Source of the DNA: an uncultured Pseudomonadota bacterium
Lineage (GTDB): Bacteria > Pseudomonadota > Gammaproteobacteria > Burkholderiales > Eutrophovitaceae
Reading direction: 5' to 3'
Length of the DNA: 11,456 nucleotides
Assembly: GCA_913057845.1 (NCBI GenBank)
Contig: CAJXPC010000023.1
Span: 1-11,456, forward strand
Shown here: one piece after another, positions 6,530 to 11,456 of the stretch
How positions within the stretch are numbered: the first letter of the stretch is position 1
Layout: every line of letters starts with the position of its first letter
Translations under genes and position numbers: made by a program
Notes under the pieces: generated by a model
The model's input: only the letters and a program-made list of their open reading frames with translations
Databases searched by the model: none
What the model was told of the DNA's origin: nothing

Positions 6530-7102
6530 ATGACAAATATAACCAAGTTAATCATGCTCATCGGATTTTTGAGCGTCACGGCTATTGGCCACACGCAAGA
6601 AAAAACAGCACAAGAACTGGTTGGAGCCTGCGCGAGATGTCACGGCGCCGACGGAAACTCAAGTTCAGGTCAATACCCCACGCTTGCGCGTCAAAATGTG
6701 GACTACCTCATCAAACAATTACATGATTTCAAATCAGAGGCACGATCTAACGGACAAATGTCACCACTGGTCGGCATCTTGAATGACCAAGACATCATCA
6801 CGCTTGCCAATTTTTATTACGAAGAAAATATCTTGGCACAACGCGGTATTGATGAAGACTTAGCTAAAGTCGGTAAAGAAATCGCTAAAACGAGCGGTTG
6901 CGCGACGTGTCACCAAGCCAATTATCGTGGCGCTGGCACTATACCCAGATTATCCAGGCAAAAACGCGTATATCTAGAAAAGATTATGAAGGATTTCAGA
7001 GACGGCACGCGAACCAATGACAATGGTTTAAAAGGCGAATTTATGAAAAATCTCTCAGACGAGGATATCAAAGCCCTGTCTCATTTTTTAGCAGGGATGT
7101 AA
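6530..7102 (+). CDS. Dihaem cytochrome c4-like protein
   Basis: A 190-residue periplasmic cytochrome made of two similar c-type domains, as in cytochrome c4. A signal peptide covers about 1-22. Haem motifs are CARCH (34-38) and CATCH (124-128). Each domain has the expected following motif, YPTLARQNVDYLIKQL in the first and IPRLSRQKRVYLEKIM in the second, and a candidate Met ligand (Met77 in GQMSP, Met172 in EFMKNL). Cytochromes c4 pass electrons to terminal oxidases such as cbb3; no oxidase gene is in this window. I start at ATG 6530; a TTG one codon upstream is less likely. The second domain lacks the SP after its Met that the first has. PhyH follows after 41 bases. Confidence 0.92.
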   Translation: MTNITKLIMLIGFLSVTAIGHTQEKTAQELVGACARCHGADGNSSSGQYPTLARQNVDYLIKQLHDFKSEARSNGQMSPLVGILNDQDIITLANFYYEENILAQRGIDEDLAKVGKEIAKTSGCATCHQANYRGAGTIPRLSRQKRVYLEKIMKDFRDGTRTNDNGLKGEFMKNLSDEDIKALSHFLAGM

Positions 7103-7143
7103 TTCCAAATGCATGAACATCCTGAATTTATAAGGTACAAGAC

Positions 7144-7962
7144 ATGACTCAATTAGACCAAGACCAACTGAAATATTATTCCAAGAATGGCTATGTGTTT
7201 CCGGATTTCAAACTATCCAATGAGCTCGTCACCCGTTTGCAAACAGGGATCGAATCAGCTATTAACAGGCTTGGCGACCAGTTCAAACCTGAAGATATTC
7301 CGAATCCACATTTCCTTGATTTCGCCTCAGAAGGCGTTAACAATCCATTCTTAGAGGTTGCATCTCATCCCGAGATTCTTGATATGGTTGAGCAAGTTTT
7401 AGGGCCCAATATCATTCTTTGGATCGCTCGAGTCTTCTGTAAACCCAGCTTAACAGGTCGGGAAGTGCCTTGGCATCAAGACGGCGAGTATTGGCCCATG
7501 CGCCCACTCGAAACCTGCACGGTATGGATTGCACTGGATGAGGTCACAACGGAGAATGGATGTATGCGGTTTATCCCAGGGTCGCATGAAGCCGGTCTTT
7601 ATAAACACCACATGTCTGATCGTAAAGACCTCGTCCTCAACTTAGAGTTAGACAGCGATCAGTTCGATGAATCTGGCGCGGTCAATGTCGAACTTCAACC
7701 AGGGGCAATATCCATGCATCACGTAAAAATCATACATGGATCGCATGCAAACAAGTCACCCAAACGAAGAGCTGCGTTGGTACTGAGATACATGCCAGCT
7801 TCATCGCACTACGATCGATCGTTAGTCAATCACGATCGATTTAAAAGCCCGTTCAACCTCACGGAACAACCGTTAATGTTGATGCGTGGCACTGATATCT
7901 CCGGCAAAAATGACCTAGTCTCGCACCATGAATTCTGGAAAGAACGTTACTCTGAAGTCTGA
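7144..7962 (+). CDS. Phytanoyl-CoA dioxygenase (PhyH) family protein
   Basis: A 272-residue Fe(II)/2-oxoglutarate oxygenase of the PhyH family (PF05721). The metal triad is visible: His111 and Asp113 in PWHQDGEYWPM, and distal His198 in IIHGSHANKS. Arg209 (in PKRRAALVLRY) is the probable 2-oxoglutarate salt-bridge residue. The WIALDEVTTENGCMRFIPGSH segment is typical of the family. Such enzymes hydroxylate diverse small molecules, so the substrate cannot be told from sequence; true phytanoyl-CoA activity should not be assumed. ATG has AAGG at 7132-7135, 8 bases away. It lies 41 bases after the cytochrome c4 gene, so co-transcription is possible though a functional link is not obvious. Confidence 0.92.
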   Translation: MTQLDQDQLKYYSKNGYVFPDFKLSNELVTRLQTGIESAINRLGDQFKPEDIPNPHFLDFASEGVNNPFLEVASHPEILDMVEQVLGPNIILWIARVFCKPSLTGREVPWHQDGEYWPMRPLETCTVWIALDEVTTENGCMRFIPGSHEAGLYKHHMSDRKDLVLNLELDSDQFDESGAVNVELQPGAISMHHVKIIHGSHANKSPKRRAALVLRYMPASSHYDRSLVNHDRFKSPFNLTEQPLMLMRGTDISGKNDLVSHHEFWKERYSEV

Positions 7963-8065
7963 TCACTCCTGACACAATGTCAAGATTGACCGTCGAAAAC
8001 CAACTTCCAACCTCCACGCCTAATCTGGCGACAGATTCAGCCCACATGAACAACAACCAAGTTCA

Positions 8066-8752
8066 TTGCCTGTGATCATTGGAATTGATGGATGCAAGTC
8101 CGGCTGGTTCGCCACTTGGAAAGAACCATCTGGTTTTTTAAAATCTGCCGTCTTCGCAAAGCTCAATCAATTAGTCGAATCCTTCAAGGACAATGAACTC
8201 TTAACGATTGGCATTGACATGCCGGTGGTGTTGGGCGATTCGATTCCCCGAGAAGCAGACCGGATAGCTAGAACGTTACTCGGGAGAAAAGCATCATCGA
8301 TCTTTACAGCACCCACATCACAAATGCTCTATCAACCAACCTACGAAGCGGCCTGTCAATTTTCAAAAAAAACTTTTGGAAAATCGATTTCAATTCAGTC
8401 ATGGCATCTATTCCCAAAAATTAAAGACGTCCAGACCGTAATACATCACGAACAGTTGACTATGTACGAGATACATCCCGAGCTAAGCTTTAGAGCCATG
8501 AATAATAATGAGGTCATTCTAGAGAGCAAAAAAACCTCAATTGGATTTTTACTGAGAAGACGTTTAATCGAGAAGCACTTCTTAACCTTTGATTTTGAAG
8601 CAATACGAACTGAGTATCTAAAGAAACATGTCGCTGATGACGACATCTTGGACGCACTAGCCGTGTTATGGAGCACTCAGAGAGTTGCAGACAAACAAGC
8701 TACTTTTTTGCCTGATCAACCGCTAAAACCCAATATGCGTATTGCATATTGA
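8066..8752 (+). CDS. DUF429 family protein
   Basis: A 228-residue DUF429 protein (PF04250), family with a predicted RNase H-like fold and unknown function. Conserved acidic and signature positions are present: GIDGCKSGW (6-14), GIDMPVVL (49-56), the R-x-x-D-xx-AR motif at 62-69, LFPKIKDV (115-122), EIHPELSF (135-142) and DDDILDALA (191-198). The start is weak: TTG 8066 gives MPVIIGIDG, but GTG 8072 is equally possible and overlaps the stop of a nine-codon ORF (ATG 8046 to TGA 8075) that could couple translation. No Shine-Dalgarno is seen and no ATG is available before an in-frame stop at 8021. It converges on the DUF805 gene. Confidence 0.87.
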   Translation: MPVIIGIDGCKSGWFATWKEPSGFLKSAVFAKLNQLVESFKDNELLTIGIDMPVVLGDSIPREADRIARTLLGRKASSIFTAPTSQMLYQPTYEAACQFSKKTFGKSISIQSWHLFPKIKDVQTVIHHEQLTMYEIHPELSFRAMNNNEVILESKKTSIGFLLRRRLIEKHFLTFDFEAIRTEYLKKHVADDDILDALAVLWSTQRVADKQATFLPDQPLKPNMRIAY

Positions 8753-8804
8753 TCACGCTCTTTTCTCTACTCTCTTAGAATTATCCTCCTGGCACCATCC
8801 AGGC

Positions 8805-8827
8805 CCAATAACAATCTAAGTTATTGG
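8805..8827. repeat. Stem-loop CCAATAAC-N7-GTTATTGG between converging genes
   Basis: A perfect 8-bp stem (8805-8812 with 8820-8827) whose loop contains the DUF805 stop codon (8818-8816). A second small stem, CCTGG with CCAGG (8788-8803), lies beside it. Neither strand has a T tract after the stem, so it is not a standard Rho-independent terminator, but its place between two converging 3' ends suggests a 3'-end structure. Confidence 0.4.
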
Positions 8828-9187
8828 TTCGTCTCCAAATCTATTTGCTTCAGGATCCCCAGACTTTGTAAACCAATAAAGTAACCATAAGATGCCGATC
8901 ACGGTAAATGCGATTAACAACCACCAACCAGATCTGTTTACGTCATGAAGACGACGGACACTGACAGCGAGATAAGTTATACCTATCCCAATGCCAAAGA
9001 TCATGATGAGTATATCTAGCGCAATAAAAGCTGAATCAGCTTGGTTAAGCGATCCATGGATTATGCTAATAAGATTAAAAATAATAATATCAAAAAGGTA
9101 AAAAAACCAATAATCAGATCTCGAAGCTCTGCCCGAAAAGTTCTTGTAATTGATAAAGCAACGTTTGACTGATTGCACGAACGACAT
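8816..9187 (-). CDS. DUF805 family inner-membrane protein
   Basis: A 123-residue DUF805 (PF05656) membrane protein, related to E. coli YhaH and YhaI. Landmarks are NFSGRASRSDYWFF (16-29), RRLHDVNRSGWW (78-89) and the C-terminal GDPEANRFGDEP (110-121). Four hydrophobic spans are visible. The function of the family is unknown. I start at ATG 9187 because AAGGGG (9198-9193) lies 5 bases upstream and the family's N terminus begins there; a longer in-frame start at 9235 is not supported. It is transcribed divergently from the riboswitch unit. Confidence 0.9.
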   Translation of the reverse strand: MSFVQSVKRCFINYKNFSGRASRSDYWFFYLFDIIIFNLISIIHGSLNQADSAFIALDILIMIFGIGIGITYLAVSVRRLHDVNRSGWWLLIAFTVIGILWLLYWFTKSGDPEANRFGDEPIT

Positions 9188-9321
9188 AGCTACCCCTTCA
9201 CTTATTAAATGGAGCACATAACCAGCACATGCCATGTAAAGAAACCGTGGTTACATCTCCTGTTTGGAGAGGATAATAAACCAACGTCACAGTTAATGTG
9301 CAGCTAGTAACAATATAAATG

Positions 9322-9350
9322 TTGACACTTAGACCAATTAGTGGAATATT
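9322..9350 (+). promoter_or_regulatory. Promoter of the riboswitch unit
   Basis: A perfect -35 TTGACA (9322-9327) is followed after exactly 17 bases by AATATT (9345-9350, four of six consensus matches). The predicted start, about 9356-9358, falls at the first base of the first aptamer, so the leader RNA would consist almost wholly of the two aptamers. This agreement supports the call. Confidence 0.65.
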
Positions 9351-9358
9351 CATGCTTA

Positions 9359-9404
9359 CGTTCATCCTACACGGACGGAAGTAGACTACCCAGTCGAAGG
9401 AACG
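9359..9404 (+). promoter_or_regulatory. glnA-type glutamine riboswitch aptamer, copy 1
   Basis: The three-helix fold of the glnA/Downstream-peptide RNA class is present. P1 is CGTTC (9359-9363) with GAACG (9400-9404). P2 is TCC (9365-9367) with GGA (9373-9375). P3 is GACT (9384-9387) with AGTC (9392-9395). The conserved core bases are ACGGAAGTAG-like (CGGAAGTAG at 9376-9384) and CGAAGGAACGC, which in this class form a loop-E motif. The identical core recurs in copy 2, while P2 and P3 differ but still pair. Aptamers of this class bind L-glutamine (known for cyanobacterial and marine metagenomic examples). I identified it from memory of the consensus, not by a covariance search. Confidence 0.85.
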
Positions 9405-9413
9405 CATTATCAT

Positions 9414-9461
9414 CGTTCATCTCGAAAGAGACGGAAGTAGGTAATGGTTACCGAAGGAACG
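9414..9461 (+). promoter_or_regulatory. glnA-type glutamine riboswitch aptamer, copy 2
   Basis: Nine bases after copy 1. P1 is CGTTC (9414-9418) with GAACG (9457-9461). P2 is TCTC (9420-9423) with GAGA (9428-9431), capped by a GAAA tetraloop. P3 is GGTAA (9440-9444) with TTACC (9448-9452). The core GACGGAAGTAG and CCGAAGGAACGCA match copy 1. The 3' strand of P1 can pair instead with the Shine-Dalgarno region: 9458-9462 with 9483-9487 and 9464-9466 with 9480-9482, with A9463 bulged. Ligand-stabilised P1 would therefore free the ribosome-binding site, which predicts a translational ON switch. Tandem arrangement suggests a steeper response. Confidence 0.87.
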
Positions 9462-9487
9462 CACCTAACTTTAAAAAGGAGGGTGTT

Positions 9488-9628
9488 ATGGGCTTGTGGG
9501 CACAATACTGTCAACGTCACGCGCGTAGTGAATACCAAAGAGCGTACTTACAGAAGCTTGTACAGTTACGCGTCTTGAATATCAAGACGATTAAATCCAA
9601 GATGACGACAAATACAACTGTGCAGTAG
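9488..9628 (+). CDS. Riboswitch-controlled 46-residue basic protein
   Basis: ATG 9488 is preceded by a perfect AAGGAGG (9476-9482) at 5-base spacing and the ORF ends at TAG 9626-9628, 11 bases before a strong terminator. The protein has eight Lys/Arg residues, one His and a single acidic residue, with no signal peptide or membrane span. The N-terminal half (YCQRHARSEYQRAYLQKL) is likely one amphipathic helix; the Thr/Asn-rich tail looks disordered. I recognise no family. Glutamine riboswitches in cyanobacteria and their phages often precede short ORFs, some encoding small basic inhibitors of glutamine synthetase (gifB, IF17). A similar inhibitor role is possible by analogy only; sequence similarity is not evident. 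Confidence 0.78.
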   Translation: MGLWAQYCQRHARSEYQRAYLQKLVQLRVLNIKTIKSKMTTNTTVQ

Positions 9629-9639
9629 TGAAGTAACTG

Positions 9640-9673
9640 AGGCAAAACCTATTTACTAGGTTTTGCCTTTTTT
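9640..9673 (+). terminator. Strong intrinsic terminator after the small ORF
   Basis: AGGCAAAACCTA (9640-9651) and TAGGTTTTGCCT (9657-9668) form a perfect 12-bp stem around a 5-base loop, followed by six T residues (9668-9673). It closes the riboswitch unit as a monocistronic transcript of about 310 bases. On the minus strand the T run is missing, so it is one-directional. Confidence 0.92.
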
Positions 9674-9742
9674 GCCTCAAATAAAGTCAGTTACTATCCC
9701 TTCTAAACTATCCAGCGTAGACCAGAAAGGTAGTGTGATTTA

Positions 9743-9811
9743 TCAAAAAAAATATAGCACCACACTAACGCCAGCCACAAGAAACAGCAGAGTACCTAAT
9801 AAGCTTTTCAT
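9743..9811 (-). CDS. 22-residue single-span membrane microprotein
   Basis: The minus-strand ATG at 9811 has GAGG (9823-9820) 8 bases upstream and opens 22 codons to TGA at 9745-9743. The product, starting MKSLLGTLLFLVAG, is a single hydrophobic helix with one basic residue at the N terminus. It starts 26 bases after the stop of the preceding small exported protein, so the two likely share a transcript. It is too short for family assignment. Proteins of this form often tune a membrane partner or act as toxins; nothing here decides between these. Confidence 0.45.
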   Translation of the reverse strand: MKSLLGTLLFLVAGVSVVLYFF

Positions 9812-9837
9812 GATTCAATCCTCACGAGTGTCATTAC

Positions 9838-10152
9838 TTAGTCACACTTCAATTCGAGCTCTTGATGTCGGTATTTTTCTTTCAAGTGAAAACTTAGGTG
9901 TGCAACATATCCACCTGACCTTTCCTCACCTACCATAATCGCCTGACCTTTTTGATCAAAAACTGTACAGATAATGTTTTTAGAAGGGCTTTGATCCTGA
10001 TAGTAAGTTACATATAGGGTGTGATGCGTTACGTATTGGATATGTTTATTCAAAAAAGGATTTATGCCATCGACCCAATACTGCTCGGTGATCTCTCCAC
10101 ACATCACATTACCAACAAACAAAAGAAGTATTAAAGGTAAAAATCTTTTCAC
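9838..10152 (-). CDS. Small exported protein of unknown function
   Basis: A 104-residue product with a clear N-terminal signal (MKRF, then LPLILLLFVGNVMC). Cys18 is near the expected processing site but the residues before it (NVM) do not fit a lipobox well, so cleavage by signal peptidase I is more likely. The mature part is beta-rich with alternating hydrophobic residues (YVTHHTLYVTYYQD, NIICTVFDQKGQAIMVG) and two further cysteines (62 and 103), which could pair in the periplasm. I recognise no family. The start is GTG, supported by GGGAG (10164-10160) with 7-base spacing. A variable-looking octamer repeat lies 55-110 bases upstream, and a membrane microprotein follows 26 bases downstream. 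Confidence 0.75.
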   Translation of the reverse strand: MKRFLPLILLLFVGNVMCGEITEQYWVDGINPFLNKHIQYVTHHTLYVTYYQDQSPSKNIICTVFDQKGQAIMVGEERSGGYVAHLSFHLKEKYRHQELELKCD

Positions 10153-10192
10153 TTTTGATCTCCCGTAATAAAGCTAGCCCAGGTTGACATTA

Positions 10193-10208
10193 ACTTTGAG
10201 CTTAAAGT
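10193..10208. promoter_or_regulatory. Imperfect 16-bp palindrome upstream of the exported protein gene
   Basis: ACTTTGAGCTTAAAGT is self-complementary apart from one position pair. It lies about 45 bases 5' of the GTG start of the minus-strand exported protein gene and touches the octamer repeat. An operator is possible; no regulator can be named. Confidence 0.25.
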
Positions 10209-10262
10209 GTTTTGGTGTTTTGGTGTTTTGGTGTTTTGGTGTTTTGGTGTTTTGGTGTTTTT
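10207..10262. repeat. Octamer tandem repeat (GTGTTTTG)x7
   Basis: Six exact copies of GTGTTTTG followed by a seventh that differs only in its last base (GTGTTTTT). On the minus strand the unit reads CAAAACAC. It lies in non-coding DNA between tRNA-Ser and the exported-protein gene, 55-110 bases upstream of that gene's start. Repeats of this kind are prone to slipped-strand length change and could alter promoter spacing, so copy number may vary between strains. Confidence 0.95.
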
Positions 10263-10389
10263 GTATTAGCCATAAGAATGAAGGCTCATATTTTTGAACA
10301 CTTGCCTATTGATAGGTGAAAGCTATCCGGTTGTTTTTCTTGGAGATCCTCTGTGCCTTTTAGATGTGGGCCCCCAGCAAATATAATAC

Positions 10390-10479
10390 TGGCGGAGAGA
10401 GAGGGATTCGAACCCTCGGTACGTTTGCACGTACAACGGTTTTCGAGACCGGCACATTCAACCACTCTGCCACCTCTCC
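10390..10479 (-). tRNA. tRNA-Ser(CGA)
   Basis: Read on the minus strand, a 7-bp acceptor GGAGAGG pairs with TCTCTCC (one G-T), followed by discriminator G and an encoded CCA (10392-10390). The anticodon loop CTCGAAA carries CGA (10445-10443), decoding UCG. The T arm is GAGGG-TTCGAAT-CCCTC. The long variable arm typical of serine tRNAs is GTACGT-GCAA-ACGTAC. The whole resembles E. coli serU. The bottom pair of the anticodon stem (27-43) is a C-T mismatch. Confidence 0.97.
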
Positions 10480-10489
10480 GAGACCGCGG

Positions 10490-10495
10490 ATTCTA
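10490..10495 (-). promoter_or_regulatory. -10 element of the tRNA-Ser promoter
   Basis: On the minus strand TAGAAT lies 10 bases before the mature tRNA end and is followed by the GC-rich CCGCGG, the kind of discriminator found at stable-RNA promoters under stringent control. A matching -35 is weak. It sits in the 75-base gap after the acyl-CoA dehydrogenase stop. Confidence 0.5.
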
Positions 10496-10554
10496 CCAGT
10501 TTGTTGGCTCTACAGCAGACTTAGAACCACCCAAACATCAAAAATACGATTAAA

Positions 10555-11425
10555 TTAGTACGAACGAGGCAAACCCAGCACCTTCTCCGCGATGTAACAC
10601 ATGATGAGCTCACGGCTCACAGGCGCGATACGAGGAATCATAATTTCTCGAAGGTAACGTTCTACGTGATATTCCTTTGCATACCCAAACCCCCCGTGCG
10701 TGCGCACTGCACGGTCACAAGCCTCATAGGCTGCATCAGCAGCAAGAAACTTTGCAGCGTTTGCCTCTGCACCACAAGGTTGATCTTCGTCATAAAGCTT
10801 AGCCGCGCGCCAGACCATCAGATTAGCTGCCTCTAGCGCCATCCAACTCTCAGCTAATGGATGCTGAATACTTTGGTTCTGCCCGATCAGGCGACCAAAA
10901 ACTTTGCGTTCATTCGCATAGTTCACTGCTTTGTCTAGGGCACGACGTCCTATCCCTATTGCCTCAGCCGCAATGAGAATGCGTTCAGGGTTTAAGGTGT
11001 CGAGCAACATTCTAAAACCCTCACCCTCGGTACCAATTCGGTCGGCATCAGGCACAACGAGGCCATCAATGAAAACTAAATTTGAATCCACTGCACCACG
11101 ACCCATTTTTTCAATCCCACGGACCTCAACGTACTCGCGGTCCAGGTCTACGTAAAACAATGTCATGCCATCTGTTGGATTAGCACAGTCTTCGATCGGT
11201 GTTGTGCGCGTGACCAGGAGCATTTTATTAGCGTGCTGCGCTGTCGACATCCACACTTTAGTGCCGCTGATCACGTAATCCGAACCACGTTGAATCGCAC
11301 GCGTCTTAATTTTTGTCGTATCTAAACCTGCATCAGGTTCAGTGACACCAAAAGCAACCTTATCTTGACCGGAAACCAAGCGTGATATCCAGCGGGATTT
11401 TTGTTCGGATGTCCCATACTTAATG
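10555..11425 (-). CDS. Acyl-CoA dehydrogenase, N terminus missing
   Basis: The last 289 residues of a flavoprotein that oxidises acyl-CoA to enoyl-CoA; family members are about 380-390 residues, so roughly 95 are lost at the fragment end. Visible are the FAD/substrate motif VAFGVTEPDAG (23-33), the middle beta domain, and RTHGGFGYAKEYHVERYLRE in the C-terminal helical domain. The usual EGT catalytic glutamate near the C terminus is absent: RIAPVSREL stands there. Instead Glu147 in TLNPERILIA matches the catalytic position used by isovaleryl-CoA and long-chain acyl-CoA dehydrogenases. The ten residues that an ORF finder adds in front (containing MCIRDS) are translated adapter, not protein. The substrate is not determined. 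tRNA-Ser lies 75 bases downstream. Confidence 0.93.
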
Positions 11426-11456
11426 CTGTCTCTTATACACATCTCCGAGCCCACGA
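11426..11456 (-). other. Illumina/Nextera Read-2 adapter (not genomic)
   Basis: The final 31 bases are CTGTCTCTTATACACATCT followed by CCGAGCCCACGA, the reverse complement of the Nextera Read-2 transposase adapter. With the Read-1 adapter at the other end, the window is bounded by library sequence on both sides and neither boundary is a biological junction. Confidence 0.97.

Noticed and set aside
7969..7983. TGACA-CAA-TGTCA hairpin as terminator of the PhyH gene
   Set aside because: The stem is only 5 bp and no T run follows on either strand.
9371..9462. Multiple GGA motifs (GGACGGA, AAGGAA, ACGGAA, AAGGAA) suggesting a CsrA/RsmA-binding RNA
   Set aside because: The GGA triplets fall in conserved non-loop core positions of a three-helix fold present twice, and the flanking helices covary as in glutamine aptamers. 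CsrA decoys present GGA in hairpin loops, which is not the case here.
9731..9767. Inverted repeat TAGTGTG-N23-CACACTA as a terminator of the small gene pair
   Set aside because: The loop is 23 bases, the stem overlaps the microprotein's last codons, and no T tract follows on the minus strand. It is probably incidental.
10390..10479. tRNA-Ser as the attachment site of an integrated element
   Set aside because: I found no second copy of the tRNA 3' end elsewhere in the window and no integrase gene. The small genes next to it do not look phage-derived.

Overview
The window looks like chromosomal DNA of an aerobic, probably marine, gammaproteobacterium. The lipoprotein operon ending in LpoB, a YqhA-family protein, a cytochrome c4-type dihaem protein, DUF805 and DUF429 proteins and a CCA-encoding tRNA-Ser all fit that group; no species can be named. 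Both ends are not genomic: bases 1-46 are Illumina/Nextera library sequence (P5 tail, an i5 index, Read-1 transposase adapter) and 11426-11456 are the reverse complement of the Read-2 adapter. The genuine insert is therefore about 47-11425.

Layout: a YqhA/UPF0114 membrane protein with a terminator; an exported MORN-repeat protein followed by a VanZ-like membrane protein; a monohaem cytochrome c (minus) divergent from a DCC-family thiol protein (plus); a non-coding stretch (3286-3653) rich in palindromes leading to a small helix-turn-helix gene that carries an apparent 1-base frameshift; the minus-strand lipoprotein operon COG3014-like, YcfL-like, LpoB (6332 to 3968), which points to control of the peptidoglycan synthase PBP1B; then, divergently, a cytochrome c4-like protein, a PhyH-family dioxygenase and a DUF429 protein. 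After these come a minus-strand DUF805 membrane protein, a self-contained riboswitch unit (9322-9673), a minus-strand pair of very small exported or membrane proteins, an octamer tandem repeat, tRNA-Ser(CGA), and the C-terminal three quarters of an acyl-CoA dehydrogenase.

The most striking element is 9322-9673. A strong promoter is followed at its predicted start site by two tandem copies of an RNA fold that I recognise as the glnA-type glutamine aptamer. Each copy has its own compensatory helices around the same conserved core. A perfect Shine-Dalgarno, an ORF for a 46-residue basic protein and a strong intrinsic terminator follow. The 3' strand of the second aptamer's closing helix can pair instead with the Shine-Dalgarno region, suggesting a translational ON switch. 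In cyanobacteria such riboswitches control small basic glutamine-synthetase inactivating factors, so this may be an analogous nitrogen-control micro-operon outside cyanobacteria. That last step is inference.
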